A stretch of 38,713 nucleotides of DNA from Microcaldota archaeon (GCA_021801905.1 JAKABJ010000004.1:1-38713); one strand, 5' to 3'; counted from the first letter of the stretch, positions 6,800-15,475 are shown. Translations and numbers: made by a program. Notes: generated from the letters alone by a model not told the origin.

Positions 6800-7858
6800 A
6801 TGAGCAGTATGGCACTTATATTATACATAGACATGGATTCCTTCTTCGCGTCGTGTGAAATTGCCAGGCATCCCGAACTTAAAGGCAAGCCGCTCATAGT
6901 TGGATCAAGCCCTATAAAAACAAAAGAGAGAGGAGTTGTGCAAGCATGCAATTACGAGGCAAGGAAATACGGAATTCGAAGCGCTATGCCAACAACGATG
7001 GCTTACAAACTCTGCAGCGATGTTGCCTATTTAGAAGCCGATAATTCGTATTATGAGAGGGTTTCTTCAGAAATAGAGGCCTTGCTTAAAGCGCATAACC
7101 TCAGGATGGAGATGGACAGCATAGACGAGGCTGCGATTGAATTGGAAACCGATGGGAGAGATTCTGCATTGGAGCTCGCTAAAAGAATAAAGAATGATAT
7201 AAAAAATAGGTTTAACCTGCCCTGCACTGTTGGAATAGCAAGAGGCAAGATCATAGCTAAGATGGCGTGCGACTCTGCAAAGCCCGATGGACTGATATTC
7301 TTGGACAGGACGGACGTAAAGGCTTTTCTTCAAAACCTAAGCGTAGGCAAGATACCAGGAGTCGGAAATAAGACAGAGAATAAACTTGGAATGCTGGGTA
7401 TAAAAACTGTGGGGGACCTTGCAAAAACAGATCCAACGGTCCTGTTTGGCGCTTTGGGATCTTTTGGCAAAGAGCTTTTCCTCATAGCAAACGGGAATGA
7501 CCAGAGCAGGGTTTTGGACGAAACTCCGGCAATATCAATAGGCAGGGAAAAGACTTTAGATAAGAATGCAAATTCTGTTGATGAAATGTCAGGCACCATA
7601 TTGGAACTTGCAGATGCGGTAATGGAAGAGGCTAAAAAGAGGAATGTGGCGTTTAAAAACATAGGGGTAAAGACCAGATATTCTGATTTTACAGACCGTA
7701 TAAAAAGCAGAAGCCTAAACAATTATTCTGAATCTAAGGAAGTGCTGATAACCACGGCAAAAAAGCTTTTCTCTGAACTTGTAGGAAAGAAGCCTGTGCG
7801 AAAAATAGGAGTGAGGGTATCCATGCTCTCGCAAAGAAAAGGGCAGAAAAGCCTTTGA
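6800..7858 (+). CDS. dinB: DNA polymerase IV (Y-family, DinB/Dpo4)
   Basis: A 352-aa translesion polymerase that copies past damaged bases. The palm motifs YIDMDSFFASCE (about 9-20) and DSIDEAAIE (about 105) supply the metal-binding aspartates and glutamate. The steric-gate region, the helix-hairpin-helix GKIPGVGNKTENKLG (about 186-200) and the little-finger domain follow in order. Length is right for Dpo4. The C-terminus ends in QRKGQKSL; the aromatic pair of a normal PCNA-binding PIP box is not there, so docking to PCNA may be weak or use another site. It converges with trxB, with one base between stops. Confidence 0.95.
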   Translation: MSSMALILYIDMDSFFASCEIARHPELKGKPLIVGSSPIKTKERGVVQACNYEARKYGIRSAMPTTMAYKLCSDVAYLEADNSYYERVSSEIEALLKAHNLRMEMDSIDEAAIELETDGRDSALELAKRIKNDIKNRFNLPCTVGIARGKIIAKMACDSAKPDGLIFLDRTDVKAFLQNLSVGKIPGVGNKTENKLGMLGIKTVGDLAKTDPTVLFGALGSFGKELFLIANGNDQSRVLDETPAISIGREKTLDKNANSVDEMSGTILELADAVMEEAKKRNVAFKNIGVKTRYSDFTDRIKSRSLNNYSESKEVLITTAKKLFSELVGKKPVRKIGVRVSMLSQRKGQKSL

Positions 7859-7859
7859 A

Positions 7860-8777
7860 TCATTTCTGAATCTTCTGGAGATACTCCCTCACTCTTAGGG
7901 CTGCCTTTATACCGGAAGAGGATGCTGTTCCGGCCTGCCTGTAAAATTTGTCAGAGTTGTCGCCTGCTACGTAAACTCCCTCTATATCTGTTAAAACCTC
8001 CTCCTTTGCCGCCACATATCCTTGATCATCAAGCATCAGCTTGCCTTTTAGAAAACCAGTTGTAGGAATGTGCCCGATTGCAATGAACACGCCATCTATA
8101 GGCATTTCTGTAATCTTGCCAGAGGCGTCCTTTAGCCTAATTCCCGTTACTTTTTCCTCTCCGAGGATCTCGATAACTTCGGTATTCCATATTACCTTTA
8201 TTTTGGGATTCGAAAGGACCTTTTCCTGCATTGCTTTGCTGGCGCGGAACGAGTCCCTTCTGTGTATTATCGTAACGCTTCTGCAGAACCTAGTTGAGAA
8301 GAGAGAGTCTTCCATCGCAGTATCCCCTCCTCCTATGACAACTATGTCCTTATTTTTATAAAAAGGTGAATCGCAAGTGGCGCATGTGCTTACTCCATGC
8401 CCAATCAGCCTTTTTTCAGAATCTATGTTCAGCATTCTGGAACTGGCTCCTGTAGCTATCACCACAGCATCTGCCTGGTAATTGTTTGATTGGGTCTTTA
8501 TGATAAAAGGCCTAGAAGTAAATTCTACACCAATTACATCTTCATTGATGAATCTCGTGCCAAACTTCTCAGCTTGAACCCTCATGCGCTCTATCAATTC
8601 CGGCCCGTCTATACCATCCGGGAAGCCTGGCATGTTCTCAACTTTTGTGGTAAGCATAAGCTGGCCTCCGGGAATGCTTCCGCCTATAATAAGCGGATCA
8701 AATCCTTCTCTTGCAAGATATATGGCTGCGCTAAGTCCAGCCGGGCCAGAACCTATTATTATCACTTTCTCTGTCAT
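7860..8777 (-). CDS. trxB: Thioredoxin reductase
   Basis: A 305-aa flavoenzyme that passes NAD(P)H electrons to thioredoxin. It has the FAD motif IIIGSGPAGLSAA (about 6-18), redox pair CATC (about 132-135), the second nucleotide fold GGGDTAMED (about 150), HRRDSFRAS, which suits NADPH binding, and the C-terminal AGDN...YRQAGTASSSG FAD segment. The track starts 17 residues earlier, but MTEKVIIIGSG is the normal start of the family, so 8777 is chosen. Convergent with the polymerase IV gene. Likely serves the peroxiredoxin at 2652 and other thiol enzymes. The thioredoxin itself is outside this window. Confidence 0.95.
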   Translation of the reverse strand: MTEKVIIIGSGPAGLSAAIYLAREGFDPLIIGGSIPGGQLMLTTKVENMPGFPDGIDGPELIERMRVQAEKFGTRFINEDVIGVEFTSRPFIIKTQSNNYQADAVVIATGASSRMLNIDSEKRLIGHGVSTCATCDSPFYKNKDIVVIGGGDTAMEDSLFSTRFCRSVTIIHRRDSFRASKAMQEKVLSNPKIKVIWNTEVIEILGEEKVTGIRLKDASGKITEMPIDGVFIAIGHIPTTGFLKGKLMLDDQGYVAAKEEVLTDIEGVYVAGDNSDKFYRQAGTASSSGIKAALRVREYLQKIQK

Positions 8778-8860
8778 AATGCTTACCAAGGTGCCATCTA
8801 TATGCGAGTGTAAATTTATACCGCACAACCTTTTTATTATAATCTACTGCAATTATTTGT

Positions 8861-9442
8861 TTATAGCAATAATGGTATAATATATTTTGTGTTTTTCCTG
8901 TATCTGTTATACTCGCTTCCGAGATGCTCTATCAGGAAACCCTCCTCTATTTTTATCCTATACCATATAAAAAACATAGAAATCGCAGCTGCGCATATAA
9001 CCCCTTCCAATGATCCGCCTTCGATCGCAATGCCAAATATTATTATGAAGAGACCGAGATAGGAAGGATGCCTGACTAACCTGTATGGCCCTTTCTTTAC
9101 AACAGTGTGCCCTTTTACTAGTCTTACATTAACATTGAAGAAGCGTCCTAGAACTGCTATGGACCACTGGCGTATTGCTATGCCAGCAAATATAACTACA
9201 AAGCCCAGGTATAGCAGCCATTGAGGGAAATTCGCAAAGCCAAGCCTTTCGAAAAATACTATAAGCAGCAGGATTGCAAGCATGCCTATGGATATAATGC
9301 CAAGAGAGCCTTTCTTTGCGGTTGCGGTCTGCTTTAATCCCTTTGCGCGGAGCCTTGGCAGTATTCTAGCCCCTATATACTCGCTAATTGCAAAAGCGGC
9401 TATGCCGATATAAAATAATACCTGTTGAGTTATGCCGAACAT
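8861..9442 (-). CDS. Isoprenylcysteine carboxyl methyltransferase-like membrane protein
   Basis: A 193-aa integral membrane protein with about five hydrophobic helices. The C-terminal half has the ICMT/PEMT signature: VVKKGPYRLVRHPSYLGLF (about 115-133) and, later, EEGFLIEHLGSEYNRYRKNT with the conserved glutamates. The family transfers methyl groups from S-adenosylmethionine to membrane-embedded substrates such as prenylcysteines or phospholipids; the substrate in archaea is usually unknown. ATG lies in a strong AT-rich divergent promoter region shared with the 85-aa membrane protein. Methyltransferase activity is a family inference. Confidence 0.88.
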   Translation of the reverse strand: MFGITQQVLFYIGIAAFAISEYIGARILPRLRAKGLKQTATAKKGSLGIISIGMLAILLLIVFFERLGFANFPQWLLYLGFVVIFAGIAIRQWSIAVLGRFFNVNVRLVKGHTVVKKGPYRLVRHPSYLGLFIIIFGIAIEGGSLEGVICAAAISMFFIWYRIKIEEGFLIEHLGSEYNRYRKNTKYIIPLLL

Positions 9443-9559
9443 TTTATCTTATTGTTTTTTAATTAAGCTAAGGATATGATCAAATCAGTATTTATATTAG
9501 CTAATGTTTTGTACTCCATTTTAGCAAAACCTTTTAAATCCAGACATTGATACTAATTT

Positions 9560-9817
9560 ATGAAACAGAAAATAAAATTTGGAACATCAATTGTTGGAGG
9601 CATTATAATTACAATGATTACTGGGCTTGTATCCAGCACCCCTAAAAACCTTGTTGGAGCGGTTTGGTATGGATATCCATTGAACTGGATAAATAAGCTT
9701 ATTACTTACCCAACTGCATGGAGGATACAGCTTGGAGGACTAGTAATAGATCTAATCTTCTGGTTTGCTATTGTATTGATAGCGCTAATGGTAGTGGAGA
9801 AGATTAGGGGAAGATAA
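9560..9817 (+). CDS. small membrane protein, two helices, unknown function
   Basis: An 85-aa protein with a hydrophobic helix near the N-terminus (about 9-27) and another near the C-terminus (LGGLVIDLIFWFAIVLIALMVVE, about 58-80). Between them is an aromatic loop with GYPLNWINKLITYPTAW, followed by a short basic tail. Short proteins of this shape with a PL-W-x(n)-P-W loop are common in archaea with no known role. It starts 117 bases from the divergent methyltransferase gene; a TATA-like AT-rich run precedes it. I cannot assign a function. Confidence 0.8.
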   Translation: MKQKIKFGTSIVGGIIITMITGLVSSTPKNLVGAVWYGYPLNWINKLITYPTAWRIQLGGLVIDLIFWFAIVLIALMVVEKIRGR

Positions 9818-9848
9818 TTCCTTCAATGAAGGTTGGATTCTAAAACGT

Positions 9849-10370
9849 CTACTTCTCCTTTCCAGATTCATTTGCCCTGGCGCGTGATTCGGATATCACT
9901 TTTGCTGCGGAATTTGCATCTCCAATCCCTTTTATCTTTACGAATTTGCCAGGTAGGCCGTCTTTGTTATGCTGTATGTAATAGACTAGATTATCTATTA
10001 TGCCTGCGTTAATTTCTTCTATTTTTGAGACTCCGGAATACGATTGATCTCCATCAAAAGTTGCAATTATTTTATCATCTCCTCCGTTCTCATCCTCCAT
10101 ATAAATTACTCCGATAGGCTTTACTGGAAGTTTATCTCCCAGAGAAACTTTTGCCCCGCTTATTACAAATACATCAAGCTCATCTCCATCTTCCCCCAGT
10201 GTTCCATGTAGGAACCCGTAGTTATACGGCTCGGGAAGCGGTTTCGGAAGCGCTCTCTGCACAGTAATATTTCCAGTATTGGCATCATATATGTGCTTTA
10301 TGTTAGAGCCGCTTACCATCTCTATCCTTGCGTGCAATGGCAAGCTTGAATCTCTTTTAGGGTCCATCAT
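9849..10370 (-). CDS. ppa: Inorganic pyrophosphatase (class I, soluble)
   Basis: A 173-aa enzyme that hydrolyses pyrophosphate and so pulls biosynthetic reactions forward. The active-site signature DGDELDVFV (about 60-68) matches the family pattern, which allows E where P is usual. PEPYNYGFLHGTL before it and VKPIGVIYMEDENGGDDKI after it carry more of the Mg and phosphate ligands. Length is normal for archaea (about 175). The ATG overlaps the stop of the NDP kinase-like gene upstream (ATGA), so both are read from one mRNA. The pairing places nucleotide and pyrophosphate metabolism together. Confidence 0.96.
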   Translation of the reverse strand: MMDPKRDSSLPLHARIEMVSGSNIKHIYDANTGNITVQRALPKPLPEPYNYGFLHGTLGEDGDELDVFVISGAKVSLGDKLPVKPIGVIYMEDENGGDDKIIATFDGDQSYSGVSKIEEINAGIIDNLVYYIQHNKDGLPGKFVKIKGIGDANSAAKVISESRARANESGKEK

Positions 10371-11053
10371 CTTCTCATCATGCTCAAATTCTGGTTTATA
10401 ATATTTAAATACTCTTGATAGCTCTTTCCTAAAGCAGTAGCCAAAATGCGATCCACCTCTTCAACAGTATCAGGTATGTGAAGAACATTGTCTATTGATT
10501 TACCATTCTTCCCATCAAACATATCAACTATTGACATCCCATTACTAAACATCTTCCTTAACGTGCCTTCTTGCGCCCATATTGGATCTGACCCCCCTCT
10601 TATTTTGAAAAGTTTGCTAATCGCATCTAGTCCAGCAAAAACCAAAATGTAGGGGCACGCGCCTTTATGAGTATTAACTTCCACATTTCTCACCCAGTTC
10701 CCTATGCTTATTGTATCTTTTGGGTCTAGATTGTGTCTTTTTAATATAGAATTCATCTCTTCTTCAGGAATGCCCATTCTGGAGAATGCCAGCAGGACTT
10801 TTTCTCCCACCTCCTTAATTTTAGCCTCGCCTTCGAAATGCGCATTGATCATCTTACTAGAAATTTCTGGAAGTATGCTGCAGCCTTCTACCATCATTAA
10901 GCCATTTTCACAAGAATATTTTCTTAAATAATCGATTATTAGATCTTTTCTGCCATCTTTTACAGTATCCGGCTTTAATATAACACAGGCTATCTCCATA
11001 TTTCCATTTTGGTCTCTTTTTGAATTAGATAGAGATGATACTAATTGGTGCAT
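10367..11053 (-). CDS. ndk: Nucleoside diphosphate kinase-like protein with insertions
   Basis: A 228-aa protein with the ends of an NDP kinase: ACVILKPDTVKDG (about 22-34) with the catalytic lysine, GGSDP and GTLRKMF matching the family TNP and GTIRGDF, and NVLHIPDT for NVxHGSDS, with the phospho-accepting histidine. Family members are 130-170 aa; the extra length comes from an N-terminal extension of about 18 residues, a central insert (about residues 78-120) and an insert between GTLRKMF and NVLH. The G-S-D after the histidine is changed to I-P-D. The start at 11053 fits a TATA box about 30 bases away; an internal ATG at 10999 is the alternative. Overlaps ppa downstream. Activity needs testing. 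Confidence 0.8.
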   Translation of the reverse strand: MHQLVSSLSNSKRDQNGNMEIACVILKPDTVKDGRKDLIIDYLRKYSCENGLMMVEGCSILPEISSKMINAHFEGEAKIKEVGEKVLLAFSRMGIPEEEMNSILKRHNLDPKDTISIGNWVRNVEVNTHKGACPYILVFAGLDAISKLFKIRGGSDPIWAQEGTLRKMFSNGMSIVDMFDGKNGKSIDNVLHIPDTVEEVDRILATALGKSYQEYLNIINQNLSMMRR

Positions 11054-11076
11054 ATTATCAACGCATAATCAAATGT

Positions 11077-11094
11077 TTTTAATATAAATATCTA
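11077..11094 (-). promoter_or_regulatory. TATA region of the ndk-ppa unit
   Basis: Minus-strand GATATTTATATTAAAAAC is centred about 30 bases before the ATG at 11053, so the transcript would have almost no leader. Supports the longer NDP kinase start. The remaining 200 bases to the next gene hold only short reading frames (14-17 aa) that I do not call. Confidence 0.45.
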
Positions 11095-11299
11095 ATTTTG
11101 CTTTCGTTTATAGTCGAATAGTTGTATTAATGCCGTATTTGGAATAAATAATCCAACCCTACCACATAAGCAGAAACATATAAAGAATGGAGAGAATCAA
11201 GTTTTATGGCAGGTTTGTTGGTAAAATCAATCAGCATTTTTTATGAATAAAAAGCGTAAGAAGAATGCAATAATATATCTCATTACTAGGAAACATGCG

Positions 11300-11306
11300 G
11301 GAAGGT
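11300..11306 (+). promoter_or_regulatory. Ribosome binding site that points to the GTG start
   Basis: GGAAGGT lies six bases before GTG at 11313. For the ATG at 11295 the same motif would be inside the coding region, so GTG is the better start. Confidence 0.6.
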
Positions 11307-11312
11307 AATCTA

Positions 11313-12755
11313 GTGAAAAAATCGCAGCAGAAGATAAAAGCTAAAATCGTATTTACGTATGCATTAATCATAATTCTTTATGCGTTTGCATTTTTTGATG
11401 CACTCCGTATGTATGATTTAGGAGGTGCTAACTGGGATTTTGTTGCGCATTGGTTATGGGCAAAATCCCTTACTAACTATAGTTTTTACTCTGCACTTTT
11501 TAGCGGGCACTTAGCAACTGCCATCCTATATGGCAATACATTCTATTTTGAAACATTGCGTGCGCCGCTCACGGGAGTCATTATGGTGCCTTTTACATTG
11601 CTGGGTGCTGGATTGGCCATGCCGCTCTATTTTGCATTCATATTGGCGTTGCTCTTATGTTCGGCAATATACGCATCAAAGACTATTTCTGCAAATCCTT
11701 TGGTATTGTCGCTGCTGCTGTTTACCCCTTATGTGGCATTATTTCTTATGCTATTAAACGGCACAGAAATAGTTTCGGTAATACTGTTAATAATCCTGAT
11801 AGCAATGCTGATAAGTAAAGATTGGAAAGCAGGCATTGTTCTTGCGCTTGCTGGATTGGCAAAGTACCCGAATTTAATATTTATTCCTTTGCTGCTCTTT
11901 CTTCCGAAGGGAAAACGGTTGAAAGCATTTGTCTTCTTTCTTATTGTGACTGGCCCATGGATTGCTTTTAATGCAATTGTATACCACAACCCAGTACTAA
12001 GTTATATTATTTCGATGAGTTCATTTTCAAATAGCGCTGCGCAAGGTTACTTTCCAGTTAATATAATTTCACAATCGCTTTTATTGATACTGCCGGAGCT
12101 TGTCCCAGCTTTGCTAGTTTTAATTGTTGGACTACTTTTGATGTATAGAAGAAAGAAAGGATTGAAAGCACAAATAAACGTGTTAGGAAGAAAAATTATT
12201 TCATGGAATAATCTTAGGTACAAGATCATTATTTCTTTTCTTGCTTTAGGATTTTTTGGATTCCTTGTTACTTCGTTTAGAGGGTCGATAAATGATCTTC
12301 CGCGGTTGGGTTACTTGATATATACAGGCATTGCCCTTTTCATTGCCGTCTCTCTCTCCGATCTTGCAAATAGATTTCCTTCTCAAAAAAAGGAGCATTT
12401 GTACCTTCTTACAGGCCTATTTGTTATCTCGATTATAATGCTTGTAACATGGTTTCCGTACAATGGATACGTATTTTATGGTTCATCGAGCCCTGCGCTA
12501 GGAGCAGCAGTGAATGCAATGGCATCACAAGGAATAAGTCACTGTAATATTATATCAAACAGCTGGGTTTACTTGATATATTTAGGATATAAAGCGCATT
12601 TTCCATATTATTACAATTACACATCGCAGCATTATCCGATAGTATTCTTTACTAACACTGGCTCTAATCAATCACCAATAAACTTTGCAAACGTTTCTTT
12701 GAGGATAAACTACTCGAATTTTTTCATAGCATTTCCTAAAAATTATTCATGCTAA
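11313..12755 (+). CDS. Multi-span membrane protein, probable GT-C type glycosyltransferase
   Basis: About 480 aa with roughly ten or more hydrophobic helices. After the first helix comes an outside loop with ANWDFVAHWLWAKSL; an acidic residue in the first loop is usual for GT-C glycosyltransferases (GT87/DUF2029 and PMT types) that use lipid-linked sugars. The C-terminal part after the last helix (about 100 residues) is rich in aromatic residues and N-x-S/T sites, as expected outside the membrane. This suggests a role in glycan or lipid-linked sugar assembly for surface glycoproteins. No DXD motif that I can assign. It stands alone between the ndk promoter region and tRNA-Glu. The family placement is tentative; a polymer flippase-like protein is the alternative. 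Confidence 0.7.
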   Translation: MKKSQQKIKAKIVFTYALIIILYAFAFFDALRMYDLGGANWDFVAHWLWAKSLTNYSFYSALFSGHLATAILYGNTFYFETLRAPLTGVIMVPFTLLGAGLAMPLYFAFILALLLCSAIYASKTISANPLVLSLLLFTPYVALFLMLLNGTEIVSVILLIILIAMLISKDWKAGIVLALAGLAKYPNLIFIPLLLFLPKGKRLKAFVFFLIVTGPWIAFNAIVYHNPVLSYIISMSSFSNSAAQGYFPVNIISQSLLLILPELVPALLVLIVGLLLMYRRKKGLKAQINVLGRKIISWNNLRYKIIISFLALGFFGFLVTSFRGSINDLPRLGYLIYTGIALFIAVSLSDLANRFPSQKKEHLYLLTGLFVISIIMLVTWFPYNGYVFYGSSSPALGAAVNAMASQGISHCNIISNSWVYLIYLGYKAHFPYYYNYTSQHYPIVFFTNTGSNQSPINFANVSLRINYSNFFIAFPKNYSC

Positions 12756-12799
12756 AATATGTTAGAAAAAGATGGCTTTTATATAACCCAACCTGAATG

Positions 12800-12874
12800 T
12801 GCTCCGATCGGGATTTGAACCCGAGTTTCAGCCTTGAGAGGGCCGTGTCCTTGACCGAGCTAGACGATCGGAGC
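12800..12874 (-). tRNA. tRNA-Glu (anticodon CTC)
   Basis: Reverse strand: acceptor GCTCCGA pairs with TCGGAGC, anticodon stem CGGCC/GGCTG (one G-U pair) encloses CTCTCAA, giving anticodon CTC. The T arm has GGTTCAAATCC. Discriminator A, no CCA, no intron. Minus-strand TTAATATATATTG at about 12893-12904 is well placed as its TATA box, next to the end of the downstream-listed gene. Confidence 0.95.
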
Positions 12875-12906
12875 CTTAAATAAAGATTACTTCAATATAT
12901 ATTAAG

Positions 12907-13698
12907 CTACTTCCTTATCATCCTTGCTGCATTCTCTCCGAAAAGTTCGTCGTCATGGAGTTTTTCTGATATGAAATCGGCTATTGAAAGCCTTTCCGCC
13001 TCAGATATTGCAACTATCTCATTTACCGCAAGTTCGGTAAGCATGCTGTCCTCTTCGATTCTGAAACCGCCCTGCATTATTCTCTCTATGGCAGAGTCCA
13101 GCTGGTTCATTGAGAGAGAGAGCCTTTTCATTGAGCTTTCGCCTATGTCCTTCAGGCCTATGGATTGCTGCAGAAGCTCGATATGCATCGCAGCCTTGGA
13201 GCTCTTGCGCAAGAATGCGAGCGGAGAGGCATACAGCCATCTTGAAAGATGGGCCATTGCTTTGCCCCTTTTCTCTTTAGCGCATGCCATTATCGCAGGT
13301 ATAATTATGAGATTCTTTGCTTTGGGAATCCTGTCAGACATCTTGTGCCTGTCAGCGCGCTCTATGAAAGCAATTCTTGCTGGATCGTCTATAGAGTAGA
13401 AGAAGCCAACGTATGAGTTGACTGCGGATGCGATCCTTGAGCGAACCTCCTTCAACCCGTCAGGGCCTTGCGGATTGGTGAGCATGCTATGAAGGATTTC
13501 CCTGTGTCTTCTTATTGTTGCAATCCTCCTGGCTGCAGTGGTTCCTTTTTTTACTCCCTCTGAGCATGGATCCGACATAAGATATGATATCGCATAGAGA
13601 AGGCTCTTCAATGGAAGCATTATAAGCCTTTTTCTTATCGAGGCCGCATCTGTCTTTCGCGCGTTCCGCTTCAGCTTTGGCTGCTTCTGCCGCATCAA
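12907..13698 (-). CDS. unknown, helical basic protein
   Basis: A 263-aa protein with no family I recognise. The N-terminal 30 residues are strongly basic (QKQPKLKRNARKTDAASIRKR). The rest is predicted mostly helical, with many charged residues, including SEGVKKGTTAARRIATIRRHREIL and repeated leucine-rich helices up to the C-terminus. No membrane helix of full length, no signal peptide, no catalytic motif. The start ATGATG is followed by a run of Lys/Arg codons. It is followed on the same strand by tRNA-Glu and preceded by the minimal DUF460 gene (63 bases away), so it may share a transcript with the latter. A nucleic-acid-binding role fits the charge but is a guess. Confidence 0.75.
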   Translation of the reverse strand: MMRQKQPKLKRNARKTDAASIRKRLIMLPLKSLLYAISYLMSDPCSEGVKKGTTAARRIATIRRHREILHSMLTNPQGPDGLKEVRSRIASAVNSYVGFFYSIDDPARIAFIERADRHKMSDRIPKAKNLIIIPAIMACAKEKRGKAMAHLSRWLYASPLAFLRKSSKAAMHIELLQQSIGLKDIGESSMKRLSLSMNQLDSAIERIMQGGFRIEEDSMLTELAVNEIVAISEAERLSIADFISEKLHDDELFGENAARMIRK

Positions 13699-13761
13699 TC
13701 TATCACCGGTCGCCTTACTATGTGTAGGATATATTCAACATGCCATTCTTATTACTTTGCC

Positions 13762-14235
13762 TCATCTGTTTGCTTTTTTTCCGTGTATGGCCTCGCTTAT
13801 TGAGTACTTGTTGAACACCTTCGCCTTTATGGAATCAGTATCATTTACATTCATTACCCTTGATATGTGCTCAGCCTGATTGAGTTTGTTAGCCATAGCA
13901 TGGTATGCCTTCAAAGCTGCGGAATATGCGTCCCTTTCGTGAGGGTTGCTTATGCCGGCATCTTTTGACATCCTCCTCTTCTCCTTCATTGATATGTCTT
14001 TCTCAGGCATTACAAGCCTTGAGTTGAATATTGAGTTGAGCTTCTTGGCCATGGCACTTGGGTTCTTCTTGTCGATAGCAATCACCGAAGGAACTCCTAT
14101 CTCCCTAATCTTGCTTACCATCCATTCTAAACCTGCATTTGCGCGGTGGGATGCCATGATAAGCTTGCCATTAAAAGTAAGGCATGCTATTGCTGATGTC
14201 TTTCCAGGATCTATTCCAACTATTATGTGCGCCAA
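13762..14235 (-). CDS. Minimal DUF460 / COG2433 RNase H-like protein
   Basis: A 157-aa protein that matches the RNase H-like domain of archaeal DUF460 (COG2433). It begins VGIDPGKTSAIACL, with the first acidic residue of an RNase H fold, and has VIAIDKKNPSAM and the acidic end motif NPHERDAYSAALKAYH. Known members are usually about 600 aa or more, with coiled coil and another domain after this one; here the protein stops after about 40 further residues. It is either a stand-alone nuclease-like domain or a trimmed form typical of small genomes. No second part of DUF460 is seen in the neighbourhood. Confidence 0.82.
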   Translation of the reverse strand: MAHIIVGIDPGKTSAIACLTFNGKLIMASHRANAGLEWMVSKIREIGVPSVIAIDKKNPSAMAKKLNSIFNSRLVMPEKDISMKEKRRMSKDAGISNPHERDAYSAALKAYHAMANKLNQAEHISRVMNVNDTDSIKAKVFNKYSISEAIHGKKANR

Positions 14236-14419
14236 TCAATCATTCACTGCATGGTTTAAAAGATAGGCAGGAAACCTTATAGAGCTTAAAGGATGGATAA
14301 ACCAGAATCGTTGACGAATATAATTCCAAATGCGGTTTTGTCTGCAGAGAATGCAATTTTTCCCATTCGCATTATCATTGTCGTTCGATTTGAAAGAGCT
14401 TATGATTTGCATATGAATG

Positions 14420-15466
14420 TCACGAATTTATGCTCTTTAAAGTATAATTTATCGCATAGCCTGCTGTTTCTGGTATTGTAGAATATCTGCAGTCAACTAT
14501 GACCTGAGGCGTAGAGACAACATTGTAGAATGCTGCGAGCTTTGCCTGGTAGTCAAGGGATGTTGTGCTGTTAGCCAAACATGCATTTAAAGAGCTCGCA
14601 TTAAGGCCAGAGCCTATCGCAGTCTGATAAAGGGTGTCGTTGGGAAGCGGCCTTCCATCAAATATCTTTGTAAGGTTGGCTGAGAACTGTGCAATCTTCT
14701 TTTGAGAAGCGGAGCAGAAAAGATAGTTGCCTATAGCCTGCGTCTGCAAAACTCCGTATCCGGAATATTGCTTTGCAGAGTAGTTTGTAAATATGAAGTC
14801 GTAGCTTAGATTAAGCTTGCCGGGATATGCAGATGACAGGTTTATCGCTTTTGCCAGCCCGGAGAATGCGCCTGGAGCATATGGGTCTGTTATATAGTAT
14901 ACTGGTATTGGGGGCTTGGTCTGGCAGTACACCTTTCCTGAGAGCTGGACAGTCCCGAGCGATACAACAGTATCATTGCCCTGCAGCTTAGGGTTTATGC
15001 TCTGAAGGTAAGAATTGCTAAGGGAAAGATTTTCCCCAGACAGTATAAAAGAGATACTGAACCTGCTGTTATTGGCGAGAGGATCTATATATGGTACATT
15101 TACAATCCACTCATTTAAGTTTGGAAGATATGATGCATTCGCCATGTTGGGCTCGGAATAATAAGGGAGCAGCGAAAGCGAGGAATTAACAAAAAGATAG
15201 CTTGCAAGTACCTTTCCAGAGGCTGATATTGCCTGGGTGGAATTGTACTTTGGCTGAATGCATGTGTTGTTAAGCACGCCATATTGGCAGTTGCGTATTA
15301 TAGAATTTGGCTTGAATAGAGACAGGGAGAATGAGAGTGCTATAAGGATTATCACTAGCGCTATCAATGATATGTGAAGGTAATCAAGACCTCCGTGTTT
15401 TAGCGCTGGCTTTACTATAAATATAGGCTCCTGCTTTGCTTTCTTTTCATTTTGCTTTTTCGCCAA
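14420..15466 (-). CDS. Membrane-anchored extracytoplasmic protein, thioredoxin-like C-terminus possible
   Basis: A 348-aa protein with a short basic cytoplasmic N-terminus, one membrane helix (about 29-51, LHISLIALVIILIALSFSLSLF) and a large outside domain rich in N-x-S/T sites. Near residue 190 it has VYYITDPYAPGAF, and near the end FYNVVSTPQVIVDCRYS. This beta strand followed by a cis-Pro TPQ-V-x-D-C pattern looks like the two halves of a DsbA-type thioredoxin fold, but the CxxC is replaced by DPYAP. Start is TTG, backed by GGTGA four bases upstream; the track agrees. Downstream is the DUF460 gene. Function unknown; a fold-only disulfide or binding protein is my best guess. Confidence 0.65.
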   Translation of the reverse strand: MAKKQNEKKAKQEPIFIVKPALKHGGLDYLHISLIALVIILIALSFSLSLFKPNSIIRNCQYGVLNNTCIQPKYNSTQAISASGKVLASYLFVNSSLSLLPYYSEPNMANASYLPNLNEWIVNVPYIDPLANNSRFSISFILSGENLSLSNSYLQSINPKLQGNDTVVSLGTVQLSGKVYCQTKPPIPVYYITDPYAPGAFSGLAKAINLSSAYPGKLNLSYDFIFTNYSAKQYSGYGVLQTQAIGNYLFCSASQKKIAQFSANLTKIFDGRPLPNDTLYQTAIGSGLNASSLNACLANSTTSLDYQAKLAAFYNVVSTPQVIVDCRYSTIPETAGYAINYTLKSINS

Positions 15467-15470
15467 TCGC

Positions 15471-15475
15471 TCACC
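15471..15475 (-). promoter_or_regulatory. Ribosome binding site supporting a TTG start
   Basis: Minus-strand GGTGA sits four bases before TTG at 15466, the spacing expected when this motif pairs with the 16S end. The TTG start of the membrane-anchored protein depends on it. Confidence 0.55.

Noticed and set aside
8778-8828. 17-residue N-terminal extension of thioredoxin reductase
   Set aside because: The FAD motif begins right after MTEK, the normal start; the extension does not fit the family.
14293-14481. 62-aa plus-strand ORF in the gap before the membrane-anchored protein
   Set aside because: Overlaps the end of the 14420-15466 gene by about 60 bases on the other strand, has no good ribosome site and resembles no family. 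The 184-base gap it sits in shows nothing else.
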